Below, one piece after another: positions 40,445 to 49,460 of a stretch of 52,728 bases of DNA. The translations under genes and the position numbers were made by a program. The notes beneath the pieces are model-generated. The model was not told where the DNA came from and did no database searches. It was given only the letters and a program-made list of their open reading frames with translations. This DNA is from Robiginitomaculum sp. (GTDB taxonomy: Bacteria; Pseudomonadota; Alphaproteobacteria; Caulobacterales; Maricaulaceae). The stretch is from positions 1 to 52,728 of the forward strand of contig WFTT01000036.1 in NCBI GenBank assembly GCA_015485335.1, in the 5' to 3' direction. Positions within the stretch are counted from its first letter, which is position 1; every line of letters begins with the position of its first letter.

Positions 40445-43400
40445 GCTGGCCAAAGTTTTCACTCAAATATCGCTATACGATTTTTGCTGCCCTGATCGGC
40501 ATCACCATTTTGGGTGTGTTTGCCCGTCTGGCCATTCCGGTAAAACTGTTCCCCGATACCGATCCGCCGGTGATCACGGTGATCACCGCCTATCCCGGCG
40601 TAGCCGCCGCCGATATCGCCAAGAATGTCAGCAAAATCATCGAAGAAGAGGTTAGCGGCATTGATGGTATCAAGAAGGTCAGCTCCACCTCCCAGGTGGG
40701 CCTTTCCATCGTCAAGGCAGAGTTCCATTATACCAAGACCACCCAGAGCGCGACGCTGGATACCCAAAACGCGGTGGGGCGCATCCGATACAAGCTGCCC
40801 CCCAAAATCCGCGAGCCCCAGGTGCTCAGCTTTTCCTCCGCCGACAAACCCATTTTGACGTTTGCAGTCTCCAGCCCGTCTTTGTCTTTGCGTGATATTC
40901 GCGAATTGGCGGATAATGGCCTGAAAGACGCGTTCCAGCGCGTCGATGGCGTGGCCGCAGTGGATGTCTTTGGCGGTTACAAAAAACAGATGGAAGTTGC
41001 CCTGAACCGGGATCAGATGCGCCGCTATGGCGTCAGCATTGATCAGGTAAAGCGCACCTTGCAAAGCTGGAACCTTACCGCGTCCGGCGGCCGGGTGAAC
41101 AAAGGCACCCAGGAAGTGGTCATCCGCTTTGATCTCAGCCTGGAAACCCCCGAACAGGTGGAAAAAATTGCCTTGGCCAATATGAATGGCCGCAATATTT
41201 ATATCGGTGATGTCGCCAAGGTGCGCTTTTCCACCAAGGAAGAACGATCATCCTATCATTTTAACGGGAAAACCGCGATCGCGTTGCAGGTAATGAAGCG
41301 CAGCGAAGCCAACACCGTGGAAGTGGCCAAGGCAGTCAAAAAAACCTTGAGCGAGATCGAACAGAAATACCCGCTATTGACCATTGAAATCGCCGATGAT
41401 GATTCGGTTTTCACCTCTTTGGTGATCAACAATATGACCTCAACCGTGCTGATCGCATTGGTGTTGACCATTTTTGTGGTGCTGTTGTTTTTGGCAAATA
41501 TTCGCCAGGCCGCCATTATCGCCCTGTCCATCCCCATTTCGTTTCTGATGACCTTCATTCTGATGGATTTTGCTGGCATCGACCTGAACATGGTGACCAT
41601 GTCGGCCATTATCCTGTCCATTGGTCTGTTGGTGGATGACGGCATTGTGGTGTTGGAAAACATTAACCGTCATATCAAACAGGGCCAGCCCCCCTTCAAG
41701 GCAGCCCTGACCGGCACTGAAGAGATTTTTCTGGCCGATATGGCCGGCACCGTGACCACCATAGCGGTGTTGGTGCCATTAATGTTTCTGGGCGGATTTG
41801 TCGGCAAGCTTTTTGGGCCTTTGGCTTTGACCCTCAGCTTTGCGCTGGCCTCCTCCTTTCTGGTCTCGGTCACCCTGATCCCGCTGTTGTCGGCATTGTG
41901 GTTGCGTGATGATCACCAGAACCATTTGTTGGAACGGGTGCTATATCCGTTTCACGCTTTGTTGGATTACGTAAAGGGCGTGTATCTGGGCTGGTTGCGG
42001 ACGGCCTTGCGCTATCCCCGCCTGACCCTGGTGATTGGCGTTCTTTTGCTGGTACCCGGCGTGCGCATCATGACCTCTTTGGGCAGCGAGATGTTGCCCA
42101 AATTTGATGGCGGCAGCATTCAGGTCTCTTTGGACACCATTCCCGGCACCCCCCTGTCTGACACGTTGAACATCGTCGGCCAGATCGAAAAGAGCTTTTT
42201 GCACGAAGATGGCGTCATTTCGGTCAGCACCATGACCGGATACGAAGCCGGTGGGCGTTATCTGGGTTCCCGTGGGGCCATGGGGGTTAATCAGGCCGAA
42301 ATGACGGTCACCCTGACACCGCGCAATAAACGGGATCACTCTATCTGGGAAGTTATGGACCGGGTGCGCCAAAACACCAGCGCCATTCCCGGCATTACCT
42401 TGCTAGTTCTAAAAGAAAAAGGCGGCACCGCCCGTTCGACCACCGTGGCCCCGATTGATGTGCGCATTGCCGGGCCGGAACAGGAACAATTGGACGCGTT
42501 GGGACAACAGGTGATGGCCCTGGTACAAGCGGTGCCCGGCACCAAGAATGTTTATCGCAGCTGGTCCATTGATACCCCCGAAGCCAAAATTGTTATTGAC
42601 CAAGCCCGTGCCAATGAGCTGGGGCTGGATGGCACTGCCATCGCCAATGCGGCCTATGAGGCAGTCATCGGCGTGGTGGCCACGCCCTACCGCCAGGAGT
42701 TTGATCAGGATCTGGACATTTTTGTGCGCTATGTCGAGGGCGATCGCGATACCCTGAACGCCTTTTTGGATGTCAATCTCATGAGCCGGGATGGCATCAG
42801 CTATCCGGTGCGCGAAATCGGCCATATCGAAGAATATCTGGCACCGCGTATTGTCACCCGCGAAGATTACCAACGCACCCTGAGCGTGCTTGGCTATAAT
42901 TACGGCCGCCCCCTGTCCGGGGCCATCGGGGATATCCAGAAGGGCCTGACCTCGATCACCCCGCCGGAAGGCTATCAGATCGTCATTTCCGGCGAGCAGA
43001 CCGACTTTATGGAAGCCCAAAAACGCATGGTGCGAGCGCTTCTTCTGGGCATTCTGGCGGTCTATCTGGTGTTGGTGGCACAGTTCCGCTCGTTCAAACA
43101 CCCCCTGACCATTATGATGGCCATCCCCATGCAAATCACCGGCGTGGCGCTGGCGCTGTTACTGGCTGGAAAATATCTCTCTATGCCCGCTTTGCTGGGC
43201 ATCATTTTGCTGACCGGTACCGTGGTCAATAATGCCATTGTGCTGATTGATTATATCCTCGCCAGCCTGCGCGAAGGCGCAGCGTTAAACGACGCTTTGG
43301 TCAAGGCCGTATCGGTGCGTTACCGCCCCATTATGATGACCGCCTTTTCCGATATTGCCGGCATGTTGCCATTGGCCCTGGAACTGTCGGTCGGGGCGGA

Positions 43401-43548
43401 ACGTTTTTCCCCCATCGCCACCGTGGTCATTGGCGGCATTTTAGCAGCAACCCTGCTGACCCTGGTTTTCATCCCGGTTCTTTTTTCATTGTTTTACAAA
43501 GAAGCCGACATGAAAAAGGAGAAATATTATGAAGATAAACTGGCCTGA
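40441..43548 (+). CDS. RND-family efflux pump inner-membrane protein (AcrB/MexF-like)
   Basis: This 1035-residue protein is full length for a hydrophobe/amphiphile efflux RND pump. It has an N-terminal helix (YTIFAALIGITILGVFARL), a large periplasmic loop beginning IPVKLFPDTDPPVITV, and helix 4 with the proton-relay Asp pair in SIGLLVDDGIVVLENI. The second half repeats this layout and ends with GGILAATLLTLVFIPVLFSL. It exports drugs, bile-salt-like or lipophilic compounds with H+ exchange; the substrate is unknown. It overlaps the adaptor gene by 4 bases and tolC-like gene by 20 bases. Confidence 0.95.
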   Translation: MSWPKFSLKYRYTIFAALIGITILGVFARLAIPVKLFPDTDPPVITVITAYPGVAAADIAKNVSKIIEEEVSGIDGIKKVSSTSQVGLSIVKAEFHYTKTTQSATLDTQNAVGRIRYKLPPKIREPQVLSFSSADKPILTFAVSSPSLSLRDIRELADNGLKDAFQRVDGVAAVDVFGGYKKQMEVALNRDQMRRYGVSIDQVKRTLQSWNLTASGGRVNKGTQEVVIRFDLSLETPEQVEKIALANMNGRNIYIGDVAKVRFSTKEERSSYHFNGKTAIALQVMKRSEANTVEVAKAVKKTLSEIEQKYPLLTIEIADDDSVFTSLVINNMTSTVLIALVLTIFVVLLFLANIRQAAIIALSIPISFLMTFILMDFAGIDLNMVTMSAIILSIGLLVDDGIVVLENINRHIKQGQPPFKAALTGTEEIFLADMAGTVTTIAVLVPLMFLGGFVGKLFGPLALTLSFALASSFLVSVTLIPLLSALWLRDDHQNHLLERVLYPFHALLDYVKGVYLGWLRTALRYPRLTLVIGVLLLVPGVRIMTSLGSEMLPKFDGGSIQVSLDTIPGTPLSDTLNIVGQIEKSFLHEDGVISVSTMTGYEAGGRYLGSRGAMGVNQAEMTVTLTPRNKRDHSIWEVMDRVRQNTSAIPGITLLVLKEKGGTARSTTVAPIDVRIAGPEQEQLDALGQQVMALVQAVPGTKNVYRSWSIDTPEAKIVIDQARANELGLDGTAIANAAYEAVIGVVATPYRQEFDQDLDIFVRYVEGDRDTLNAFLDVNLMSRDGISYPVREIGHIEEYLAPRIVTREDYQRTLSVLGYNYGRPLSGAIGDIQKGLTSITPPEGYQIVISGEQTDFMEAQKRMVRALLLGILAVYLVLVAQFRSFKHPLTIMMAIPMQITGVALALLLAGKYLSMPALLGIILLTGTVVNNAIVLIDYILASLREGAALNDALVKAVSVRYRPIMMTAFSDIAGMLPLALELSVGAERFSPIATVVIGGILAATLLTLVFIPVLFSLFYKEADMKKEKYYEDKLA

Positions 43549-44863
43549 ACCCCTTCGCCTCAGTGCCATGATCGGCGCGCTTTTTCTGAGCCTGACTGCC
43601 CCAAGCCTGGCACAAGAAGCGCTGAGCGTGAATGCGGCCATAAAAACTGCCCTGCATAATAATCCCGGATATCAAAGCCTGGACATGGGGGTGGATATTG
43701 CCCATCTGGAACTGGACAAGGCCAAGGCAGGTCGGTTGCCAACTTTGGATCTGCGCGGCGGATACACCCGCTATTCCGACCCGATGATCGTAGTACCGAT
43801 TCACCAGACCGGCGTCTTTCCGGAACTGGACAAGGATATTTTCAGCGGCGGCCTGTACGCACAAATGCCGCTTTATGCCGGGGGACGCCTTAGCGCCTCC
43901 AATGCCATGGCCCGGGCAAAAATCGAAGGCACACAGCAACGAAAAGAAATCATGAAGCAGGACCTTATTTTTTCGGTGATGCAATACTATTCCGAACTGT
44001 TGATTATCGAGAAATTGCAACGGGCCTCGGACCAGCGCCTGGCCTTTTATACCCGGGAAAAAGACCGGATTGCCCTGTTGCTGGAAAAAGGCAAGGCCAC
44101 CAGGCTGGATCAGGCCAAGATCAATACCCAGCTGGAAAATGCGCGCCTTGAACGCATGCAACTGGATATGAGCTATGATCAAAACGCCGTTATGCTGGCC
44201 AGTTTGATGAGCGCAGAACTGCCATCTTCAACATCCCTGCAACGATTTAGTGTGGCCCCAAATACCTTGCCAGCCTCTCTGGATGTGGCGCTGGATATTA
44301 CCCGCCGGGAACACCCGGCCCTGTTGGAGGCCAAGACCCAGATGGATGTGGCGACCAGCAAAATGAAAATCGCCAAAGCCGCCAAACGTCCACAGGTCAG
44401 CGCCGTTGGCAATGCCCGCTCCATGACCGGCGGCGCCTTGGTGGCACAAAATGAATGGCAGGTAGGCGTGCAATTATCAATGCCGCTTTTTGATGGTAAA
44501 ATCCGGAAAAAATCCGTGCAACAGGCCCGTCTGGAACAGACCCAAACCCGCCTGGCCCTGAAAAACCTGATCAATCAGACCAAGGCAAACACCATCACCG
44601 CCTGGCAGTCCATGGCCGTTGCCAAAAACAGTGTGCGGGTATCCAGAACCGCACTGGACCAGGCCCGCGAGGCCTTGCGGATCGAAACTTTGCGTTATGA
44701 AAACGAACGTTCAACCGTCAATGATCTCACCCTGGCCGAGGCGGCGTTTTGGGAGGCGTCCTCTGCGCTGGCCCGGGCCGAAAATCTTTATGAGTTGAGC
44801 AAGGCCCAATTGCTGAGAACCATGGGAGTGCTAAACGCCGCCAGCATACAACCGGCGGCCTGA
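43529..44863 (+). CDS. TolC-family outer-membrane efflux channel
   Basis: The protein has 444 residues. A signal peptide (LSAMIGALFLSLTAPSLAQ) precedes two long alpha-hairpin coiled-coil repeats typical of TolC proteins (e.g., VNAAIKTALHNNPGYQSLDM and ALDITRREHPALLEAKTQMD). AAGGAG lies just upstream of ATG 43529, inside the end of the pump gene. It completes a tripartite export system with the two preceding genes. It is convergent with the tetR gene, only 6 bases apart. Confidence 0.92.
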   Translation: MKINWPEPLRLSAMIGALFLSLTAPSLAQEALSVNAAIKTALHNNPGYQSLDMGVDIAHLELDKAKAGRLPTLDLRGGYTRYSDPMIVVPIHQTGVFPELDKDIFSGGLYAQMPLYAGGRLSASNAMARAKIEGTQQRKEIMKQDLIFSVMQYYSELLIIEKLQRASDQRLAFYTREKDRIALLLEKGKATRLDQAKINTQLENARLERMQLDMSYDQNAVMLASLMSAELPSSTSLQRFSVAPNTLPASLDVALDITRREHPALLEAKTQMDVATSKMKIAKAAKRPQVSAVGNARSMTGGALVAQNEWQVGVQLSMPLFDGKIRKKSVQQARLEQTQTRLALKNLINQTKANTITAWQSMAVAKNSVRVSRTALDQAREALRIETLRYENERSTVNDLTLAEAAFWEASSALARAENLYELSKAQLLRTMGVLNAASIQPAA

Positions 44864-44869
44864 TTTTCC

Positions 44870-45457
44870 CTAATTCCGAATGGCGGCGTGGATAAACGCC
44901 CACAAGGGGGCCGCCTCATCCTGCAGGGTAAAATCAAAATCAAAAATTGACCAACGCATGATCAGACCCTGCATCAGGGCAGCCACCATACGGGCCGTTT
45001 CCTCGGCATCAATATCACGGCGAAAGCTGCCCTCGGCCTGGCCATCGCGGATCAAGGACGCCATCATATTATAATAATTCCCCATAACCATCTGTATGGC
45101 GCCTTTCAGCGCAATGGAATCATTGTGCAGGCGGTCTGAAAACAACAGACGCGGCAGGCCTTTATTGTCACTGATATAGTTCAATTGCGCGTGGATCAGG
45201 TTTTTCAGACGCTCATCCGCCGGGCCGGTCTCTGTAAAATAACCACCAATGGCGGCAAACATACCTTTGCCGATCTTTTCGATCGCGGCACCAAAAATAT
45301 CGTCGCAACTTTTGAAATGCCGAAATACGGTGGGTTGGGCAATCCCTACAATATTCGCTATGGCCTGGGCAGAAATATGACGAACCCCTTTGTTGGCGGC
45401 CAGAAAGATGGCGGCATCAACAATTTCCTGCTGTCGCGTACTGTGTGGTTTACCCAT
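44870..45457 (-). CDS. TetR-family transcriptional regulator
   Basis: The protein has 195 residues. The N-terminal DNA-binding domain has the recognition helix region AIANIVGIAQPTVFRHFKSCDD (landmark: IAQPTVFRHFKSC), and the variable C-terminal domain binds ligand. Its place convergent to the RND operon suggests it represses the pump through the operator-like repeats at 39221-39255, and perhaps its own promoter. It could instead act on the aminotransferase operon, whose promoter region it shares. Confidence 0.88.
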   Translation of the reverse strand: MGKPHSTRQQEIVDAAIFLAANKGVRHISAQAIANIVGIAQPTVFRHFKSCDDIFGAAIEKIGKGMFAAIGGYFTETGPADERLKNLIHAQLNYISDNKGLPRLLFSDRLHNDSIALKGAIQMVMGNYYNMMASLIRDGQAEGSFRRDIDAEETARMVAALMQGLIMRWSIFDFDFTLQDEAAPLWAFIHAAIRN

Positions 45458-45566
45458 GGTGAATTATGTCCATATTCAATAAAAACAAGCCCCTTAACCC
45501 TGACTCTAGGCGATAGTTTTGCGTTTAGAAAGCAATGTTTACGGCGATTGCATAGGCAAATCAGCG

Positions 45567-45578
45567 CACAATGTTGTG
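45567..45578. promoter_or_regulatory. Palindrome CACAA-TG-TTGTG in the tetR / aminotransferase divergent region
   Basis: A 12-base dyad, CACAATGTTGTG, lies between the divergent tetR and aminotransferase genes (45458-45705). A TATAAT at 45626-45631 could be the -10 for the plus-strand gene but no matching -35 was seen. The dyad could be an operator; the regulator is unknown. Confidence 0.35.
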
Positions 45579-45705
45579 ATTTCAAAAAACTGCCTGCCCG
45601 GCACCACCAATGGCCCTAAAAAGTCTATAATCATTCTAATTTCCCCTTGAAGTTTGGAAACATCCGTGAATTTCTGAACCCCTAGCCTTAACCAAAGAGA
45701 GCCCC

Positions 45706-48072
45706 ATGCCCTTTCCCACCATCCCTTCCCTGTCCACCAAAAAAGAGAAGGTTTTGCGCGACGTTTATGACCATCTGTATCCGGGCCGCATTGACCGCCT
45801 GTTGGAAGGAGGCATTGCCTTTGTGCCGGACCGGCGCGAGGGCTATCGATATTGGGACATGGACGGCCATGAGGTGTTCGATCTGCACCTGAACGGCGGC
45901 ACGTTTAATCTGGGTCATCGTAACCCAGACCTTGTGGCAGTGCTGCAAGATGCCATGGTTCATTACGACATTGGCAATCATCATTTTCCCTCCAAGCCCA
46001 AGGCGGATCTGGCCGATGCCCTGATTGCCGCCGCCCCCGGCGATATGCGCTATGTGGTGCTGACCGCCAGCGGCAGCGAAGCCAATGATGTGGCAATTAA
46101 ATCGGCGCGCTTTGCCACAAGACGGCGTAAAATCGTGGCGCTGGATGCGGGCTATCACGGGCGCACCGGACTTTCCGGGGCCGCCGGTGATGATGAAACC
46201 GCGCAGTTTTTCAATAGCCATTATCCGGACGAATTTATCAAAGTGCCGTTTAATGATTTGGCTGCTATGGAGGCGGCGTTATCGGCATGTGATGTGGCGC
46301 TGGTGCTGATGGAGCCGGTCCCCGCCACCTGCGGTTTTCCCTTGCCCAAAGATGATTATCTGCCCGGGGTGAAACGCCTGTGCGAGAAATACGGCACGCT
46401 GTTTCTGGCCGACGAGGTGCAGACCGGGCTTGGCCGCACCGGGCATGCCTGGGCCGTTGAGGTCTGGGGGGTAAAGCCCGACATGCTGGTCACCGGCAAG
46501 GGGCTATCCGGCGGGCTTTATCCCATTGCCGCTTTGGTGATGAGCGAAACCTGCGGCGCGTGGTTACAGGATAATGGCTGGGGCCATGTTTCCACTTTTG
46601 GCGGATCAGACCTTGGCTGTGTGGTGGCGCAAAAGGCCCTGGAGATGAGCATTGCGCCCCAAACCCTGAAGAATGTGAAGCAGCAGGCGGCCTATATCCG
46701 CAACGGGCTGGAGCGGATCAAGCCGAGATTTCCGTTTTTTACCGCCATTCGCCAAAAAGGACTGGTGATGGGCCTGCAATTTGCCGACAGCACCATGGCC
46801 TATGGCATGATGCGCGCCCTTTACGAGAACGGCATCTGGGCCATTGCCGCCGGGTTTGATGATCGGGTTTTACAGTTCAAGCCCGGCCTGTTGGTCGATC
46901 AGGTCTTTTGTGATGAATTGCTGGTACGCTTTGAAAATGCCTGTATCTGGTTGGTCAATAATCTGGGCGATCTGATTACCGGCGGTACGCCGGATGCGGA
47001 TGATCCAGAGGTCATGGCCGCCCGGGCATTGGCGCAAAAAGCGCTGGAAAACTGGGGCCTGGAAAACGCTGATATTTCCCTTTTAAAACACCGCGAAAAC
47101 ACGGTGTTCAAAATCACCTCCCCGGATGGCACCCGCTATGCCCTGCGGGTGCATCGCCATGGGTATCATACCGATGCGGCGCTAAAATCCGAGCTCGTAT
47201 GGATGCAGGCCCTGCAACAGGATGGCATTGATACCCCGGCGGTGACCCCCACCAAAACAGGTGATCTGTTTGTCACCATAGAGCATGAGGCCGTGGCCGA
47301 ACCGCGCCAATGCAGTCTTCTTTCCTGGGTGGAGGGCACGCCTTTTGACGATCTGGGCCGCGTGGAAAAGGGCATGCAGGCAGAGCTGGTCGAGCGCTAT
47401 CACCGCCTTGGCGCGCTGGCGGCAAAGCTGCACAATCAGGCACAAAACTGGACACCGCCAGAGGGCTTCACCCGCCAGAAATGGGATGAAGATGGTCTGT
47501 TGGGCGATGAGCCTCTTTGGGGGCGGTTCTGGGAACACCCGGTGCTTAGCGCCCATCAAAAAGACCAAATTCTCAAGGCACGTCTGGTCTTGCAAGGCCT
47601 GCTCACGCAGATCGGCAAAGACCCGGCGCATTATGGCCTGATCCACGCGGACTTCCTGCCCGAGAACATTCTGGTACATGAGGGTGATCTCTATCTGATC
47701 GATTTTGATGATAGCGGCTATGGTTGGCATTTGTTTGAAATGGCCACCTCACTTTTCCCCCAGGCTGATCAGCCATTTTTTGATGATCTGGTGGCGGCCT
47801 ATGTGGCCGGTTATCGTCAGCACCGGGCGCTGAGCGACGAGCATGTAGAGCTGTTACCCGCCTTTATCATGATCCGCGCCTTTACCTATCTTGGCTGGTT
47901 GAAAAGCCGGCAGGGCAGTATGAAAAATGCCGATCGGATTGCGCAGAAACTGGGCGAAGTGCTGGAGGAATATATCCCCGAACTGATGGCGGAACTGACC
48001 CGGCCACAGCGACTGGGGGTCGAGGTTTTGCATTTCATGACCAAGCTGAAAACCGCCATGGCGGGCCGTTAA
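45706..48072 (+). CDS. Fusion of class III aminotransferase/phospho-lyase and APH-type kinase
   Basis: This 788-residue two-domain protein has a PLP class III aminotransferase fold at about residues 1-430: PLP-binding Asp236 in FLADEVQTGLGRTG and catalytic Lys265 in VTGKGLSGG. An aminoglycoside-phosphotransferase/hydroxylysine-kinase-like domain follows at about 445-788: catalytic Asp649 and Asn654 in HADFLPENIL, metal Asp666/668 in IDFDDSG. Class III members related to this include ethanolamine-phosphate and phosphohydroxylysine phospho-lyases, which act after a kinase of this type, so one polypeptide could phosphorylate an amino alcohol and then eliminate phosphate and ammonia. In known fusions the kinase usually comes first; here it is last. 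Plain transaminase activity is the alternative. Confidence 0.88.
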   Translation: MPFPTIPSLSTKKEKVLRDVYDHLYPGRIDRLLEGGIAFVPDRREGYRYWDMDGHEVFDLHLNGGTFNLGHRNPDLVAVLQDAMVHYDIGNHHFPSKPKADLADALIAAAPGDMRYVVLTASGSEANDVAIKSARFATRRRKIVALDAGYHGRTGLSGAAGDDETAQFFNSHYPDEFIKVPFNDLAAMEAALSACDVALVLMEPVPATCGFPLPKDDYLPGVKRLCEKYGTLFLADEVQTGLGRTGHAWAVEVWGVKPDMLVTGKGLSGGLYPIAALVMSETCGAWLQDNGWGHVSTFGGSDLGCVVAQKALEMSIAPQTLKNVKQQAAYIRNGLERIKPRFPFFTAIRQKGLVMGLQFADSTMAYGMMRALYENGIWAIAAGFDDRVLQFKPGLLVDQVFCDELLVRFENACIWLVNNLGDLITGGTPDADDPEVMAARALAQKALENWGLENADISLLKHRENTVFKITSPDGTRYALRVHRHGYHTDAALKSELVWMQALQQDGIDTPAVTPTKTGDLFVTIEHEAVAEPRQCSLLSWVEGTPFDDLGRVEKGMQAELVERYHRLGALAAKLHNQAQNWTPPEGFTRQKWDEDGLLGDEPLWGRFWEHPVLSAHQKDQILKARLVLQGLLTQIGKDPAHYGLIHADFLPENILVHEGDLYLIDFDDSGYGWHLFEMATSLFPQADQPFFDDLVAAYVAGYRQHRALSDEHVELLPAFIMIRAFTYLGWLKSRQGSMKNADRIAQKLGEVLEEYIPELMAELTRPQRLGVEVLHFMTKLKTAMAGR

Positions 48073-48076
48073 TCCC

Positions 48077-49327
48077 ATGTGCGATACCCAGATCATCCAG
48101 CAAGGCGGCCACACCTATTTTGCCAAAAACAGTGATCGCGAAGCCAGCGAACCACAGGTGATGGTGCGCCGTGCCCCGGTGCACGGCGATACCGCCGCGA
48201 CGGTGCACACCACCTATATAACCGTGCCGCAGGTGCCGGATCGTTTTGGCCTGATCCTTTCCAAACCCCACTGGATCTGGGGTGCAGAAATGGGAGTGAA
48301 TGATCAGGGCGTGGTAATCGGCAATGAGGCGGTCTTTACCACGCAAATCATACGCAAAGGCGAAGCCCTTCTGGGCATGGACCTGTTGCGGCTCGGGCTC
48401 GAGCGTGGGGCCAATGCCCGCGCCGCCCTATCTGTGATCACCAATTTGCTGGAAACCCATGGACAAGGCGGCCCGGCGGGCTATCGCGACAAGGCGTTTC
48501 GTTATGATAACAGCTTTATCATCGCCGATGCCCATGAGGCCTGGATATTGGAAACCGCCGGGCGGCAATGGGCCGCCAAAAAAGTGGCTGGCTTTGGGGC
48601 CATCTCCAATTGCCTGAGCATCCACAAGGACCATGACCTGCACAGCGATGGTCTGCAAGACACCGATTTTGCAGAAAAATTTGATACCCGCTTTATGACT
48701 TTTATGGGCAAGGCGCGCCAGCGACAGGCGCTGAGCACGCAATGCCTAGGGGGGCTGGATCAGCACAAAACAGCGTCGCTGGCCGCCATGGCGGCAAACC
48801 TGCGCCGGCACCAGAGCGAGGATAAAAATTTTGCACGCCACACCAATGGCGATGTGTGTATGCACGCCGGTGGCCTGACCCGCCCCAGCCAGAGCTGTGG
48901 CTCGATGATTGTAAAACTTGGCCCCAACCAGTCACCGCAGGTGATGGTAACCGGCACCTCCGCGCCCTGCCTTTCCCTGTTCAAGCCGGTAAGTTTTGAT
49001 TTTGCACACCCCTCTTTTTTTGATCATGCCAAGGCGCAATCCGGAAAAGATAGCCTGTGGCATCACTACGAGCATGTGCACCGGCGCGCTTTGTTTGACC
49101 TTGGCTTTCGTAATGACCTTCTGATCTCGCGCGATGATATGGAAGGTAAAATGCTTTCGGTGTTTGAGGGAAAAATGACGTTTGAAAATGCCGATGCGCT
49201 GGCCCGGCACTGGCATGAAGACTGGTATGCAAAGGCCCGCCAGAAACCTGTGCGGTTTTCACCGCTTCGCCCTTATGACCGTTTCTGGAAAAAACTGAAC
49301 GCAAAAGACGAAATTATCGATCGCTAA
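48077..49327 (+). CDS. Secernin-like peptidase C69 family hydrolase
   Basis: The 416-residue protein begins MCDTQ, so removal of Met exposes Cys2 as an N-terminal nucleophile, as in C69 dipeptidases and secernins. Family landmarks are FAKNSDREASEPQV, WGAEMGVNDQGVVIGNEAV, NSFIIADAHEAWILETAGR and CMHAGG....QSCGSMI. It has no signal peptide and so is cytosolic. It starts 4 bases after the aminotransferase-kinase stop and is probably co-translated with it. It may release an amino acid or amine from a peptide or amide for its partner; this is inferred from adjacency. Confidence 0.87.
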   Translation: MCDTQIIQQGGHTYFAKNSDREASEPQVMVRRAPVHGDTAATVHTTYITVPQVPDRFGLILSKPHWIWGAEMGVNDQGVVIGNEAVFTTQIIRKGEALLGMDLLRLGLERGANARAALSVITNLLETHGQGGPAGYRDKAFRYDNSFIIADAHEAWILETAGRQWAAKKVAGFGAISNCLSIHKDHDLHSDGLQDTDFAEKFDTRFMTFMGKARQRQALSTQCLGGLDQHKTASLAAMAANLRRHQSEDKNFARHTNGDVCMHAGGLTRPSQSCGSMIVKLGPNQSPQVMVTGTSAPCLSLFKPVSFDFAHPSFFDHAKAQSGKDSLWHHYEHVHRRALFDLGFRNDLLISRDDMEGKMLSVFEGKMTFENADALARHWHEDWYAKARQKPVRFSPLRPYDRFWKKLNAKDEIIDR

Positions 49328-49385
49328 CGTTTTCACGGTCAGCAATATCAAATTACCGTTACCGACAGGGATTGTTTTTGCGCCG

Positions 49386-49399
49386 ACCTATGCATAGGT
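49386..49399. promoter_or_regulatory. 14-base perfect palindrome before the OYE gene
   Basis: ACCTATGCATAGGT is perfectly self-complementary and lies 61-75 bases upstream of ATG 49461, in the gap after the secernin gene. The position suits an operator for the flavoenzyme gene, as redox-sensing repressors often control such enzymes. No regulator gene is nearby. Confidence 0.5.
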
Positions 49400-49422
49400 T
49401 TGATTGCTCTCTTTTGTGTTCC

Positions 49423-49448
49423 CCCGGCGAATGTGCCGGGATTTTTTT
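49423..49448 (+). terminator. Rho-independent terminator just before the OYE gene
   Basis: CCCGGC, loop GAATGT, GCCGGG and then ATTTTTTT form a textbook terminator in the plus direction. It ends the aminotransferase-secernin transcript. Its T-run stops only 12 bases before the next ATG, so the OYE gene must either start inside or right after it, or be read through it. Confidence 0.85.
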
Positions 49449-49460
49449 GGATGACTTTCT

